Source: Haloarcula laminariae
GTDB lineage: Archaea > Halobacteriota > Halobacteria > Halobacteriales > Haloarculaceae
Direction of reading: 5' to 3'
NCBI RefSeq assembly: GCF_025457605.1
Contig: NZ_JAMZFY010000001.1
Location: 1,240,001-1,304,000, forward strand
Length of the DNA stretch: 64,000 bases
The position numbers and the translations under genes were made by a program. The notes beneath the pieces were generated by a model. It was not told the origin of the DNA and ran no database searches. It was given only the letters and a program-made list of their open reading frames with translations. Shown here piece after piece: positions 16,246 through 25,177 of the stretch (position 1 is its first letter; every line of letters starts with the position of its first letter).

Positions 16246-17033
16246 ACTTCGATCTCCCCGCTCGGCGTGTCGTCGGGTATCGACTCGACGGCCCCTTCCT
16301 GTTCTGCGAGGCTGACCGTCTCGACGCTCCCGTAGAGGTCGTCGATAAGCTCGGGCGTGAGTTCGCCGCGCTCGACGTCGAACAGTTTCTCCCCCTCGCG
16401 GAGGCCGATGAACCGGTCGCCGAAGTGCGCGGCGACGTTCACCTGGTGGAGGCTCACGAGCGCGGTCACGTCGTGTTCGGTGGCGGCCTTGCGGAGGTAG
16501 CCCATCACCGACTCGGCGCTGGACGGGTCCAGACTCGCGACCGGTTCGTCGGCGAGCAACAGCCTCGGGTCCTGAACGAGCGCCCGCGCGATGCCGACGC
16601 GCTGTTGCTGGCCGCCGGACATTCGCGAGACTTTCTGGTGGCTCTCGTCGAGCAGGCCGACCGTTTCCAGCGCTTCCAGCGCCCGGACCTTGTCCTCCCG
16701 GGACTGCCACTGGAGCATGCTCTTGGCCAGCGAGACGCGGTCCAGCGATCCCGTGAGCGCGTTGAGGTACGCCGAGACGCCCTCGACGAGGTTGTGCTGC
16801 TGGAAAATCATCCCGATGTCCGTCTGCGAGCCGGAGACTGGCTCGCCATCGAGGGTAATCGACCCGCCCGTCGGTTCAGTCAGCCCGTTCACACAGCGCA
16901 ACAGCGTCGACTTGCCCGCGCCGGACTCCCCGAGCAGGACGACGAACTCGTCCTCTATCTCGAAGGAGACACCGTCGAGTGCGGTCACGTCACCGTACTG
17001 TTTCGACAGGTTCTGGACTTTGAGGGAACTCAT
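16242..17033 (-). CDS. phnC: Phosphonate ABC transporter ATP-binding protein PhnC
   Basis: This 263-residue ABC ATPase has Walker A GESGAGKST near residues 36-44, signature MSGGQQQRVGIARAL, Walker B LLLADEP and the H-loop histidine in SLHQVNVA. Helical insert IGMIFQQHNLVEGVS supplies the Q-loop. The ATG at 17033 (MSSLKVQNLSK) begins exactly at the nucleotide-binding fold. It lies 23 bases after phnD. Confidence 0.93.
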   Translation of the reverse strand: MSSLKVQNLSKQYGDVTALDGVSFEIEDEFVVLLGESGAGKSTLLRCVNGLTEPTGGSITLDGEPVSGSQTDIGMIFQQHNLVEGVSAYLNALTGSLDRVSLAKSMLQWQSREDKVRALEALETVGLLDESHQKVSRMSGGQQQRVGIARALVQDPRLLLADEPVASLDPSSAESVMGYLRKAATEHDVTALVSLHQVNVAAHFGDRFIGLREGEKLFDVERGELTPELIDDLYGSVETVSLAEQEGAVESIPDDTPSGEIEV

Positions 17034-17056
17034 TGTGAAATATTGAAGCTGAGTGA

Positions 17057-18061
17057 TTACGCGCCGGGGTCGATACCCACGGCGTTCATCCGCTCGATGA
17101 TCGGCTGGTAGTCGTCGATCGACGTCTCCTGCAGCGTCGTAAAGGGCAGTTCGTCCTCGTTGTAGTCCGTGGGGTAGTGCTGTTCGATTGTGTCTTGGTC
17201 GGAGCTCCGGAGTACCTCGCCGACCTCCGCTTTGATGTCGGATTCCCAGCTCTTGCGGGCGTACATCGGCTGTTTCGGGATCGGGAACGACCACCAGACG
17301 GCCTTGAACTCAGGCGTCTCCGTGCCCATCGTATCGAGGAACGAACTCTTCTCGTCGACGCGGTCGGGAACCTCGTGCCCCTCCGGCAGGTGGGGAATAC
17401 CGTTACCGCCCCAGGTAGTCGCGCCGTCGGCCTGCCCCTCACCGACTCGTTGGAGCGCCTGGTCGTGGTCGGTCCAACTCCCGTCGAAGTCGACGGGGTC
17501 TTCCTTTGGCGCGCCACCGATGTCGAGGCCGGCCTCTTGAAGCGTGTACAGCGCGAAGATAGAGCCGCTGGTCGAGAGGCGGTCGGCGAAGGCCCACGTC
17601 TTCCCCTCGACGTCCGCCGGCCCACTGATGTTCGATTCCGGCGGGACGACCATCATCGAGAAGTAGAACGCCGAGCCGCCGGTCACGGTCGTCCCGAAGA
17701 TGTCCATGAGGTCCGGCTCCGAGAGGACCGTCACGTCGTCCATCCCGATTTCGGCCTGTTCGCTCTTGAGCGCCGGGAGAATCGCCGAGTAGTCCGTCGG
17801 AACCTCCATCTCGAAGGTCGCACCGTCTATCTCGTCGTTGAGGAGGTTCTGGACGGGCTTGTACCGTCGGCGGGCGTCCGCCGGCGTGCCCGGTGTCAGC
17901 AGCATCGTCACGGTGTTCTGATTGTCGCCGCCCCCGCCGAGAACACCGGAACAGCCCGCGAGTCCGGTGACCGCCCCGGCTGCGACGGCGGATTTGGCGA
18001 TGAAGCCGCGTCGGCTCGTTCCTGTCCCCGTTCCCGTAGTCTCAGACTGGCTGTCTGTCAT
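17057..18061 (-). CDS. phnD: Phosphonate-binding lipoprotein PhnD (Tat substrate)
   Basis: The 334-residue precursor has a twin-arginine signal (SRRGFIAKS, Arg17-Arg18) and a lipobox LAGC with lipidated Cys37, followed by a Gly-rich linker. The mature part matches the periplasmic-type phosphonate receptors: TPGTPADARRRYKPVQNLL, VPTDYSAILPALKSEQAEIGMDDV and the GxxFA region WAFADRLSTSGS. The ATG at 18061 is used; a GTG one codon earlier is also possible. A minus-strand GTTATTCC element about 26-33 bases upstream would give a near-leaderless transcript. First gene of phnDCE. Confidence 0.92.
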   Translation of the reverse strand: MTDSQSETTGTGTGTSRRGFIAKSAVAAGAVTGLAGCSGVLGGGGDNQNTVTMLLTPGTPADARRRYKPVQNLLNDEIDGATFEMEVPTDYSAILPALKSEQAEIGMDDVTVLSEPDLMDIFGTTVTGGSAFYFSMMVVPPESNISGPADVEGKTWAFADRLSTSGSIFALYTLQEAGLDIGGAPKEDPVDFDGSWTDHDQALQRVGEGQADGATTWGGNGIPHLPEGHEVPDRVDEKSSFLDTMGTETPEFKAVWWSFPIPKQPMYARKSWESDIKAEVGEVLRSSDQDTIEQHYPTDYNEDELPFTTLQETSIDDYQPIIERMNAVGIDPGA

Positions 18062-18168
18062 CACCTGAAACGTAACAAAGGGTTGGAATAACGGTTATCT
18101 GCGTAGAGTCCGGTCCCTAACCCGTGTCGCGGCGCGGGAACAGTACACAGCCAGCTACTGTCGAGTTA

Positions 18169-18188
18169 GGTACGGACTAGTCCGTACC
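18169..18188. promoter_or_regulatory. 20-bp perfect palindrome in the divergent phnD/phnG promoter region
   Basis: GGTACGGACTAGTCCGTACC is its own reverse complement. It lies 107 bases upstream of phnD and 100 bases upstream of phnG, between the two phosphonate operons. A symmetric site of this size at a divergent promoter is most simply a dimeric-regulator operator. Which regulator binds it is not shown. Confidence 0.6.
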
Positions 18189-18288
18189 CGCTGTGCCGGG
18201 AGCCGGATTGAACATCCGCCGCTGGGGAGCAATAGAGAGTCCCCAGTGAACCCTTATCCGAGTGTTGTGGTTGGGTCCCACTGACTGT

Positions 18289-18732
18289 ATGGTTGACCCA
18301 CACGACCGTTCGGACCGGTTCGAGCTCATCGCGGGCTGCGACGGCGAGACGCTCGCCCGGTTCGCCAACGAGGTACTCGAAGACGACCCGCCGCTGTCCG
18401 TCCAGCAAGACCCCCACCCGCAGCTGCTGATGCAGCAGGTGACCGAGCCGGTCGAGCATCGGCCGTTCAACCTCGGGGAGGTCGTCGTCACGCCGGCCGC
18501 GGTGGAGCTCGACGGCCATCGGGGGTTCGCGATGGTCCCGGGAAAGGCCGAGCGGGCCGCCCTCTCCGGTGCTATCGTCGACGCCGCCGTCGCCGGGGGC
18601 CACCGGCTGAGCGAGTCGATGACGACGGCCCTGGAGCGGGCGGCGGCCGAGCGCGAGGCCGAGCGGGCACAGGCCTGGGCGGAGAGCAAACACACCACCG
18701 TCGACTTCCAGACGATGGAGGACGAGACGTGA
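18289..18732 (+). CDS. phnG: C-P lyase complex subunit PhnG
   Basis: This 147-residue PhnG begins MVDPHDRSDRFELIAGCDGETLARFANEVL, with the conserved GCD and the later RPFNLGEVVVTPAAVEL and GFAMVPGKAERAALSGAIVDA. PhnG joins PhnH, PhnI and PhnJ in the core complex that transfers the phosphonate to ribose at C1 of a nucleoside triphosphate and then cleaves the C-P bond. The start is placed at the ATG at 18289, since the nine residues upstream are not conserved-looking. It overlaps phnH by 4 bases. Confidence 0.9.
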   Translation: MVDPHDRSDRFELIAGCDGETLARFANEVLEDDPPLSVQQDPHPQLLMQQVTEPVEHRPFNLGEVVVTPAAVELDGHRGFAMVPGKAERAALSGAIVDAAVAGGHRLSESMTTALERAAAEREAERAQAWAESKHTTVDFQTMEDET

Positions 18733-19286
18733 GGGCGCTCGGAATCGACCCAGTCCACGGGACGCGGACGGCGTTCCAAGCGCTCCTGTCGGCGATGAGC
18801 CGCCCGGGCACCGTCGAGTCCGCGCCCGAACGGGCGGACCACGCCGTCGCCGCGGCGCTCGTCGACCACGAGGTCGCGTTCGCCACCGACGACGAGCGCC
18901 TGCGCGAGGCGCTCGCGACGGAGGGGCGTCTCGAAGCGAGCGAGCCCGCCACCGCGGACATCGTCCACGCCACCGACCCCGCCTTCGTCGACCTGGCGGA
19001 GTGCAAGCGGGGGTCGCTGGTCGAGCCCAGCGACGGCGCGACGGTCGTCTACCGCGTCGACGCGCTCGCGGACGGCGCGACCGACGGCCTGGCGACTGTC
19101 ACGCTGTCGGGTCCCGGCGTCGACGGGACGGCGTCGCTGTCGGTCGACCTGCCGGCGGTCGAGCTCGAAGCCGTCGCCGAGGCCGGGTCGTCGTTCCCGC
19201 GCGGGGTCGACGCCGTCTTCGCGACCGACGACGCCGTGGCGGCGGTGCCCCGGTCGGCGACGGTCGAGTCCCTGGAGGTGGCCTGA
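18729..19286 (+). CDS. phnH: C-P lyase complex subunit PhnH
   Basis: This 185-residue subunit has the family's N-terminal PVHGTRTAFQALLSAMSRPGTV and later FVDLAECKRGSLVEPSDGATVVYRV, LSGPGVDG and the C-terminal SFPRGVDAVFATDDAVAAVPRS. PhnH is a structural dimer subunit built on the vitamin-B6-dependent fold without cofactor. It is coupled to phnG by a 4-base overlap and to phnI by one shared base. Confidence 0.92.
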   Translation: MRALGIDPVHGTRTAFQALLSAMSRPGTVESAPERADHAVAAALVDHEVAFATDDERLREALATEGRLEASEPATADIVHATDPAFVDLAECKRGSLVEPSDGATVVYRVDALADGATDGLATVTLSGPGVDGTASLSVDLPAVELEAVAEAGSSFPRGVDAVFATDDAVAAVPRSATVESLEVA

Positions 19287-20440
19287 TGGGGTACGTCGCC
19301 GTCACCGCCGGCGAGGAGATAATCGAGCGGGCCGAGGAGCTGTTCGAGAAACAGCGCGTCGAAGGCGAGGGGGAAGATATCGGCCTCGACCAGGTCGCGG
19401 GCCAGCTCGGCCGGCTCACCGCGCAGGCGATGAGCGAAGGCGGGCTGTACGCCCCGCGGCTCGCCGCCCTCGCGGTCAAGCAGGCACAGGGCGACACCGT
19501 CGAGGCGGCGTTCCTGCTGCGGGCCTACCGCTCGACGCTGGAGCGGTTCGACGAGACCGTCCCTGTCGAACCGTCGGAGATGGTCGCGAGCCGCCGGGTC
19601 TCCCCGGCCTACAAGGACGTGCCCGGGGGCCAGATTCTCGGCCCGACGAAGGACTACACCCAGCGGCTGCTGGACTTCGACCTCATCGAGGGCGAGCCCG
19701 AGGACCCGACTGCGGGGTGGGACACCGAGGACGCGGGCGACCCCGAGCGGCTGACGAACGTGATGGAGCTGTTGCGCGACGAGGGGCTGGTCGCCGAACC
19801 CGACGCGCCCGATGTCGACGAACCGACCGACACCACCCGCGAGCCGGTGAGCCACCCGCCCGACCGCGACGCCGTCCTGCAGGAACTCGCCCGCGGCGAG
19901 ACCGGCGCGGTCACCGCGCTGGGCTACTCGGCGCTGCGGGGGTACGGCCAGGTCCACCCGACGCTGGGCGAGGTCCGCGTCGGCCGGCTCCCGGTGCGCA
20001 TCGAGCATCCGTTCACCGGCGACGAGGTGACCGTCTGTCACACCGAGGTCAGCGAGTCCGAGGCAATCGTCCCCGTCTACGCCAAGCGCGACGACCCGCA
20101 GTTCGCCTTCGGCTACGGGCTGACCTTCGGTCGCAACGAGCGCAAGGCCATCGGCATGACCATCCTCGACGCCTCTATCCAGCTGGAGGGGGCGGCGGAG
20201 GCCGCCGAAGACGCCGAGTTCGTGCTGGACGTCGTCGACGGGATGGACTCGTTTGGCTTCATAGAACACCTGAAGCTCCCCCACTACGTCACCTTCCAGT
20301 CCACGCTCGACCGCATCCGCGCCATCCGGGAGCGCGAAGGGCTGGACACTGGCCCCGACGCCGACGCGTCGACGGACGCGCCGGACCGGCCGGCCGGGGA
20401 CGGGGAGCCGCCGGCCGCGGAGGTGAGCGACGATGACTGA
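19286..20440 (+). CDS. phnI: C-P lyase complex subunit PhnI
   Basis: This 384-residue protein starts MGYVAVTAGEEIIERAEELF, which is diagnostic for PhnI. It also contains DQVAGQLGRLTAQAMSEGGLY, RRVSPAYKDVPGGQILGPTKDY and IEHPFTGDEVTVCHTEVSESE. PhnI carries the nucleosidase activity that displaces adenine by phosphonate with help of PhnG, H and L. The ATG at 19286 overlaps the phnH TGA. The C-terminal 45 residues are acidic and disordered, a haloarchaeal addition. Confidence 0.93.
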   Translation: MGYVAVTAGEEIIERAEELFEKQRVEGEGEDIGLDQVAGQLGRLTAQAMSEGGLYAPRLAALAVKQAQGDTVEAAFLLRAYRSTLERFDETVPVEPSEMVASRRVSPAYKDVPGGQILGPTKDYTQRLLDFDLIEGEPEDPTAGWDTEDAGDPERLTNVMELLRDEGLVAEPDAPDVDEPTDTTREPVSHPPDRDAVLQELARGETGAVTALGYSALRGYGQVHPTLGEVRVGRLPVRIEHPFTGDEVTVCHTEVSESEAIVPVYAKRDDPQFAFGYGLTFGRNERKAIGMTILDASIQLEGAAEAAEDAEFVLDVVDGMDSFGFIEHLKLPHYVTFQSTLDRIRAIREREGLDTGPDADASTDAPDRPAGDGEPPAAEVSDDD

Positions 20441-21530
20441 CGACCGGGCGGCCGACGACCGACAGCCGGACGGCGGGACCGCGGTCGCGACCGATTCGGT
20501 GTCGGCGGTCCTGGACTCGCTGGACGGCGAGGGGCTCTCGGGGTACAACTACGCCTACCTGGACGAACACACCAAACGGGAGGTCCGGCGGGCGACGCTG
20601 AAAGCCGTCGCGCTGCCGGGCCACCAGGTGCCCTACGCTTCCCGGCCGATGCCGCTGGCGCGGGGCTGGGGGACCGGCGGGATACAGGCCTCGCTCTCGC
20701 TGCTGGGCCCCGACGATGCGTTCAAGGTCATCGACCAGGGCGCCGACGAGAGCGTCAACGCGGCCAACATCCGCCGGCTGGCCGAGAACACCGCCGACGT
20801 CGAGACGACGACCGACGCGACCGAGGCCGACCTGATACAGACCCGCCACCGCATCCCCGAGGAGGTCCTGACCGACGAGCAGGTGCTCGTCCTGCAGGTG
20901 CCTATCACCGACGCGCTCCGGAAGGTCGACCCCTCGGACGCCGCCAACCGGCGCCGGCACGCCCACCGGAACTACGGGAAGATGTGGGTCCACCTCTACG
21001 AGAACGTCGTCGAGTGGGGCGAGATACAGATCAGCTCTCGCTACCCGACGATGGTCGCCGGCCGCTACCTGATGGACCCGTCGCCCATCCCGCGGTGGGA
21101 CGTGCCGAAACTCGACGACGCGGACAACCTCTTCGTGTTCGCGGCCGGCCGCGAGGCGCGCATCTACGCGGTGCCGCCCCACACCGAGGTCGAGCCGCTG
21201 GCGTTCGAGGACCGCGAGTTCACCGTCGAGCGCTTCGACGGGCAGTCCTGTCACGCCTGCGGGTCGACGGACACGTATCTCGTGGAGGTCTCGGAAGAGG
21301 GGAGCGAGGACGACTCGTTCGAGACCCGCTACGCCTGCAACGACTCGAGCTTCTGTGCGAAACGCCGCGAGAACCCCGACCTGCCGAAGGACCACCACCT
21401 CGACCGCGAGGGGGTCGACTGGGGGCCCGGGACGCCGGACAGCGAAGTCGGGGAGGAGGACGGAGGGAACGAATCGAACGAGCCTGTGCCTGACGGGGGA
21501 GCCGCCGACCCGGGAGGTGACGACCGGTGA
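20433..21530 (+). CDS. phnJ: Alpha-D-ribose 1-methylphosphonate 5-phosphate C-P lyase PhnJ
   Basis: This radical-SAM enzyme cleaves the C-P bond. The 365-residue protein has SGYNYAYLDEHTKREVRRATLKAV, the region QVPYASRPMPLARGWGTGGIQ, and a cysteine set C273, C276, C302 and C308 (CHACG ... ACNDSSFC) that matches the non-canonical cluster and catalytic cysteines of PhnJ. A 25-residue N-terminal and a 35-residue C-terminal acidic tail are added. It overlaps phnI by 8 bases and phnK by 4 bases. Confidence 0.94.
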   Translation: MTDDRAADDRQPDGGTAVATDSVSAVLDSLDGEGLSGYNYAYLDEHTKREVRRATLKAVALPGHQVPYASRPMPLARGWGTGGIQASLSLLGPDDAFKVIDQGADESVNAANIRRLAENTADVETTTDATEADLIQTRHRIPEEVLTDEQVLVLQVPITDALRKVDPSDAANRRRHAHRNYGKMWVHLYENVVEWGEIQISSRYPTMVAGRYLMDPSPIPRWDVPKLDDADNLFVFAAGREARIYAVPPHTEVEPLAFEDREFTVERFDGQSCHACGSTDTYLVEVSEEGSEDDSFETRYACNDSSFCAKRRENPDLPKDHHLDREGVDWGPGTPDSEVGEEDGGNESNEPVPDGGAADPGGDDR

Positions 21531-22357
21531 CGCTGCTCGAAGCCGAGGGCCTGCGGACGGTCTACGGCGAGGGCTGTTCGGAGTGCGTCGAATCGACCGG
21601 CGACGGCGCCGGGACGAACCAGTGTCCACACTGTGGCAGCGTCGTCGCCTGCGCCGAGGCCGACCTCTCGGTGCGACGGGGCGAGGTGCTCGGCATCGTC
21701 GGTGAGTCCGGCTCCGGGAAGTCCAGCCTGGCCGAACTGCTGGCCTTAGAGCGGGACGAGGACGCCAGTACCGCCGGCCGCGTCGACTACGCGGGCCACG
21801 ACGGCAACCTGCTCGACGTGGACTACGAGCGCCGCCACGAGCTTCGGACGGGCGACATCGCCCTGGTCCACCAGCACATCCGGGACGGGCTCAACCCCGA
21901 GTTCTCCGGGGGCGGCAACGTCGCGGAGAAGCTGCTGTCGGCCGGCTGGCGCTCCTTCGAGGACGTCCGGGACCGGGTCGAGGAGCTGTTCGAGGCGACC
22001 GAGATTCCGGTCGGCCGCATGGACGACCCCACCAGCACCTACTCCGGCGGGATGCAGCGGCGCGTCCAGATTGCCCGTGCGCTGGCCAACGACCCCGAAC
22101 TCGTCGTCCTCGACGAACCCACCACGGGGCTCGACGTCAGCGTCCAGGCCCGGGTGCTGGACATGTTCCGGCGGGTCCAGCGCGAAGAGGGCGTCGCCGC
22201 CGTCGTCGTCTCCCACGACCTCGGCGTCGTCCGCCTGCTGGCCGACCGGACGCTGGTGATGCGCCACGGCCGCATCGTCGAGTCGGGGCTCACTGACCGG
22301 GTCATGGAGGACCCGCACCACGAATACACGCAGACGCTAATCAATTCAGTCATATGA
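21527..22357 (+). CDS. phnK: C-P lyase ATP-binding subunit PhnK with N-terminal zinc-binding insertion
   Basis: This 276-residue ABC-type subunit has Walker A GESGSGKSS near residues 59-67, signature YSGGMQRRVQIARAL and Walker B LVVLDEPTTG. Between the first strand and Walker A are CSEC (residues 18-21) and CPHCG (35-39), a probable structural zinc site in a 25-residue insertion that short enterobacterial PhnK lacks. PhnK docks on the PhnGHIJ core through PhnJ. It ends at ATATGACAGT, overlapping phnL by 4 bases. Confidence 0.92.
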   Translation: MTLLEAEGLRTVYGEGCSECVESTGDGAGTNQCPHCGSVVACAEADLSVRRGEVLGIVGESGSGKSSLAELLALERDEDASTAGRVDYAGHDGNLLDVDYERRHELRTGDIALVHQHIRDGLNPEFSGGGNVAEKLLSAGWRSFEDVRDRVEELFEATEIPVGRMDDPTSTYSGGMQRRVQIARALANDPELVVLDEPTTGLDVSVQARVLDMFRRVQREEGVAAVVVSHDLGVVRLLADRTLVMRHGRIVESGLTDRVMEDPHHEYTQTLINSVI

Positions 22358-23157
22358 CAGTACTCACCGTCGACGGGTTATCGAAGACCTTCGACATGCA
22401 CGTGCTCGGCGACACGCGGGTCGTCGGGCTGGACGACGTCTCGTTCGACGTCCGCGAGGGGGAGTTCCTCGCGGTCGTCGGGGAATCCGGCAGCGGCAAG
22501 TCCTCGCTGCTGAAGTGTCTCTACCGGACCTACGACCCGACCGGGGGCCGCATCGTCTACCACCGAAACGCCGGGTCTGAAGACGCGGAAACCGCCGAAG
22601 GCCCGGCCGATGTCGCCGACGCCAACGCCACCGACTCGGTCGATTCTGTCGACCTCGCCGCCTGCGACGACCGCACGATCATCGGGCTGCGGGGTGACGC
22701 AATCGGCTACACCTCGCAGTTCCTCGACGAGATACCGCGCGTGCCGGCCGTCGACGTGGTCGCCCGGCCGCTTCGCGAACAGGGCGTCCCGACCGCGGAC
22801 GCGCGCGAACGTGCCCGCGACCTCCTCTCTCGGCTCAATCTGCCGGAGGAGCTGTGGGAGGCCTATCCGGCGACCTTCTCCGGCGGGGAGCGCCAGCGAG
22901 TGAACCTCGCACAGGCGCTGGCGCCCCGACCGGACCTGCTGTTGCTCGACGAGCCCACGAGCGCGCTCGACCCGGAGACCCGCCAGGCGGCCATCGACCT
23001 CCTCCGGGCGTATCTGGACTCGGACACCACCGTCGTCGGCGTCTTCCACAACACGGCGGTCATCGAGGCCGTCGCCGACCGCGTGGTCGTCCTCGACGAC
23101 GGCCGGGTCGACCGAATCGTTCCGGTCGCCGACTTCGAGGGGGCGGTGGTCGGATGA
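22354..23157 (+). CDS. phnL: C-P lyase ATP-binding subunit PhnL
   Basis: This 267-residue ABC-type protein has Walker A GESGSGKSS near residues 44-52, signature FSGGERQRVNLAQAL and Walker B LLLLDEPTSALD. The PhnL-typical IGLRGDAIGYTSQFLDEIPRVPAVDVVA is present. An acidic insertion of about 30 residues (around 75-105) sits before it. It works with PhnGHI in nucleotide-to-phosphonate ribosyl transfer. Overlaps of 4 bases link it to phnK and phnM. Confidence 0.93.
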   Translation: MTVLTVDGLSKTFDMHVLGDTRVVGLDDVSFDVREGEFLAVVGESGSGKSSLLKCLYRTYDPTGGRIVYHRNAGSEDAETAEGPADVADANATDSVDSVDLAACDDRTIIGLRGDAIGYTSQFLDEIPRVPAVDVVARPLREQGVPTADARERARDLLSRLNLPEELWEAYPATFSGGERQRVNLAQALAPRPDLLLLDEPTSALDPETRQAAIDLLRAYLDSDTTVVGVFHNTAVIEAVADRVVVLDDGRVDRIVPVADFEGAVVG

Positions 23158-24371
23158 CGGAGTCGGTCGCCGATGGGACCGACACCATCGGCACGGGGAA
23201 CGCGCCGGCCGACACCGCCGCCGAGCGCTCGCTCGCGGTGCTCAACGGCCGCGTGATAACGCCCGACAGCGTCGTCGAAGGCGGCGTCCGCATCGAGGGC
23301 GACCGCATCGTCGCCGTGGGCGACGTCGACGGCGACGCCGAGACCGTCATCGACGCCGACGGCCAGTACGTCATGCCGGGGCTAATCGACCTCCACGGCG
23401 ACGACATCGAGAACCACCTCTACCCGCGCTCGGGCGCTCGGGTTTCGACGCCGATGGCGCTGTCCTCGTCCGACCGGGCAAACGTCGCCGCCGGCATCAC
23501 GACGAAGTTCCACGCCATCTCCTTCGAGCTCGACGAGTCACAGAACCGCTCGCCGGAGCTGGCCGGCGAGCTGACCGACGCCATCACCGGCGCCGACAGC
23601 CTGCTCGCCGACCACCGCCTCCACGCCCGCTGTGAGGTCACCCAGGAGGAGTGTGTCGACGCCGTCCTCGAAGTCCTCGCCAACGGCGACGCCGACCTCG
23701 TCTCGGTGATGACCCACATCCCCGGCAAGGGGCAGTTCCGGGACATCGATGCGTTCCGCGAGTACTACGAGGAGTCGGCCAACCACACCGCCGAGGAGGC
23801 CGAGGAGATGATCGCCGAGCGCTGTGACGTGCCGATGTCCACGGTCCGCGACCGCGTCGAGCGCGTCGTCGACCGCGCACACGACGCCGGCGTCGTCACC
23901 GCCTCCCACGACGACGAGGCCCCCGAGGAGGTCGACCGCCTGGCCGACACGGGCGTCGACATCACGGAGTACCCCATCACGCTGGAGACGGCCCGGCGCG
24001 CCGCCGAGCGCGGGCTGACGACGGCGATGGGCGCGCCGAACCTCGTCCGCGGGGAGAGCCAGTGGGGGAACCTCGCCTCCGGCGACGCCATCGACGCCGG
24101 CGTCGTGGACGTGCTGGTCGCCGACTACCACCCGCCGTCGCTGCTGGCGGCGGCGTTCGTCGACACCGGCGAGCCGCTCCCCAAGCGGGTCGCACGGGTC
24201 ACGGCGAACGCCGCCGACGCGGTCGGGTTCGGCGACCGGGGCCGGCTCGCGGCCGGTTGCCGCGCCGACGTCGTCGTCGTCGACAGCGAGCCGACGCCGA
24301 CCGTCACCCGGGCTATCGTCGGTGGGAAGCCGGCCTATCGCGCCGACGGGACAGCAGGAGGCGAGCGATGA
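23154..24371 (+). CDS. phnM: Alpha-D-ribose 1-methylphosphonate 5-triphosphate diphosphatase PhnM
   Basis: PhnM removes pyrophosphate from the ribosyl triphosphate before C-P cleavage. The 405-residue amidohydrolase-fold protein has the metal motif PGLIDLHGDDIENHLYPRSG near residues 77-96, ARCEVTQEE, SVMTHIPGKGQF and SHDDEAPEEVD. The ATG at 23154 overlaps the phnL stop. A 25-residue N-terminal tail precedes the domain. The next gene follows with a 4-base overlap. Confidence 0.93.
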   Translation: MTESVADGTDTIGTGNAPADTAAERSLAVLNGRVITPDSVVEGGVRIEGDRIVAVGDVDGDAETVIDADGQYVMPGLIDLHGDDIENHLYPRSGARVSTPMALSSSDRANVAAGITTKFHAISFELDESQNRSPELAGELTDAITGADSLLADHRLHARCEVTQEECVDAVLEVLANGDADLVSVMTHIPGKGQFRDIDAFREYYEESANHTAEEAEEMIAERCDVPMSTVRDRVERVVDRAHDAGVVTASHDDEAPEEVDRLADTGVDITEYPITLETARRAAERGLTTAMGAPNLVRGESQWGNLASGDAIDAGVVDVLVADYHPPSLLAAAFVDTGEPLPKRVARVTANAADAVGFGDRGRLAAGCRADVVVVDSEPTPTVTRAIVGGKPAYRADGTAGGER

Positions 24372-25177
24372 CCGACGCCGGGCTGGGGGCGGCCATGGAC
24401 ATCCGTTTCGGCGCCAGCGTCCCCGAGTTCCTTGAGTACATCACCGACCTCGGGCTCGACCACGTCGAGCTGAAGCGGGAGTACCTCCAGGGCCACCCGG
24501 AAGCGCCGTCGCCCGAGCGCATGGGCGAGCTGGCCGACGACTACGGCGTCTCGGTCACCTACCACGCGCCGTTCCGGGACTGGAACCTTGGCAGTTTCAA
24601 CGACGCCTCGCGCCGGGCCTCGGCCGCACAGGTGAAAGCGACCATCGACGACGCGGCCACCGCCGGCGCGGGCGCCGTCGTCGTCCACGGGGGGTCGGTC
24701 CCCCGCCGCTACCCGGAGTGGGTCCGCGAGCAGGCCCGCGAGAACGCGCTCCGCTCGCTCGCGGAGTGTGCCGAGTACGCCCAGCTCGTCGGCGTCCCGA
24801 TGTGCCTGGAGAACCAGCCCAGAAACGCCTCGAAGCGGCGGTACACGGAGACGCCCGATGAACTCGCGGCCGTCCTCGCCGAAGTCGACGTCACGCCGGA
24901 GTACTTCGGGGTGACGCTGGACGTGGGCCACGCGAAGGTCAACGGCGTGGACTGGGGCGCGTTCGTCGACCGCTTCGGCGACCGCATCCGCGTCTGTCAC
25001 CTCCACGACAACGACGGCACCGCCGACCAACACGAGCCCCTCGTCGACCACGAGTCGGTCGTCGAGCACGTGCCGGCCGACTACTTCGTCTTCGAGACGA
25101 AGTCCGTTCCCGACGTGGCCCGCTCGGTCGGCGCCGAACCGCTCACCCCCGACACGGAGCTGACGAGCGATGTCTGA
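24368..25177 (+). CDS. TIM-barrel sugar-phosphate isomerase/AP-endonuclease-family protein in the phn operon
   Basis: This 269-residue protein belongs to the AP-endonuclease-2/xylose-isomerase-like TIM-barrel family. Metal-site segments are VTYHAPF, VVVHGGSVPRR, CLENQPRN, LDVGHAKVN and CHLHDNDG. It is coupled to phnM by 4 bases and overlaps the HAD gene by 8 bases, so it belongs to the C-P lyase operon. PhnN and PhnP are missing from the window. A role in opening or isomerising the ribose cyclic phosphate product is possible but is inference from position only. Confidence 0.8.
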   Translation: MTDAGLGAAMDIRFGASVPEFLEYITDLGLDHVELKREYLQGHPEAPSPERMGELADDYGVSVTYHAPFRDWNLGSFNDASRRASAAQVKATIDDAATAGAGAVVVHGGSVPRRYPEWVREQARENALRSLAECAEYAQLVGVPMCLENQPRNASKRRYTETPDELAAVLAEVDVTPEYFGVTLDVGHAKVNGVDWGAFVDRFGDRIRVCHLHDNDGTADQHEPLVDHESVVEHVPADYFVFETKSVPDVARSVGAEPLTPDTELTSDV

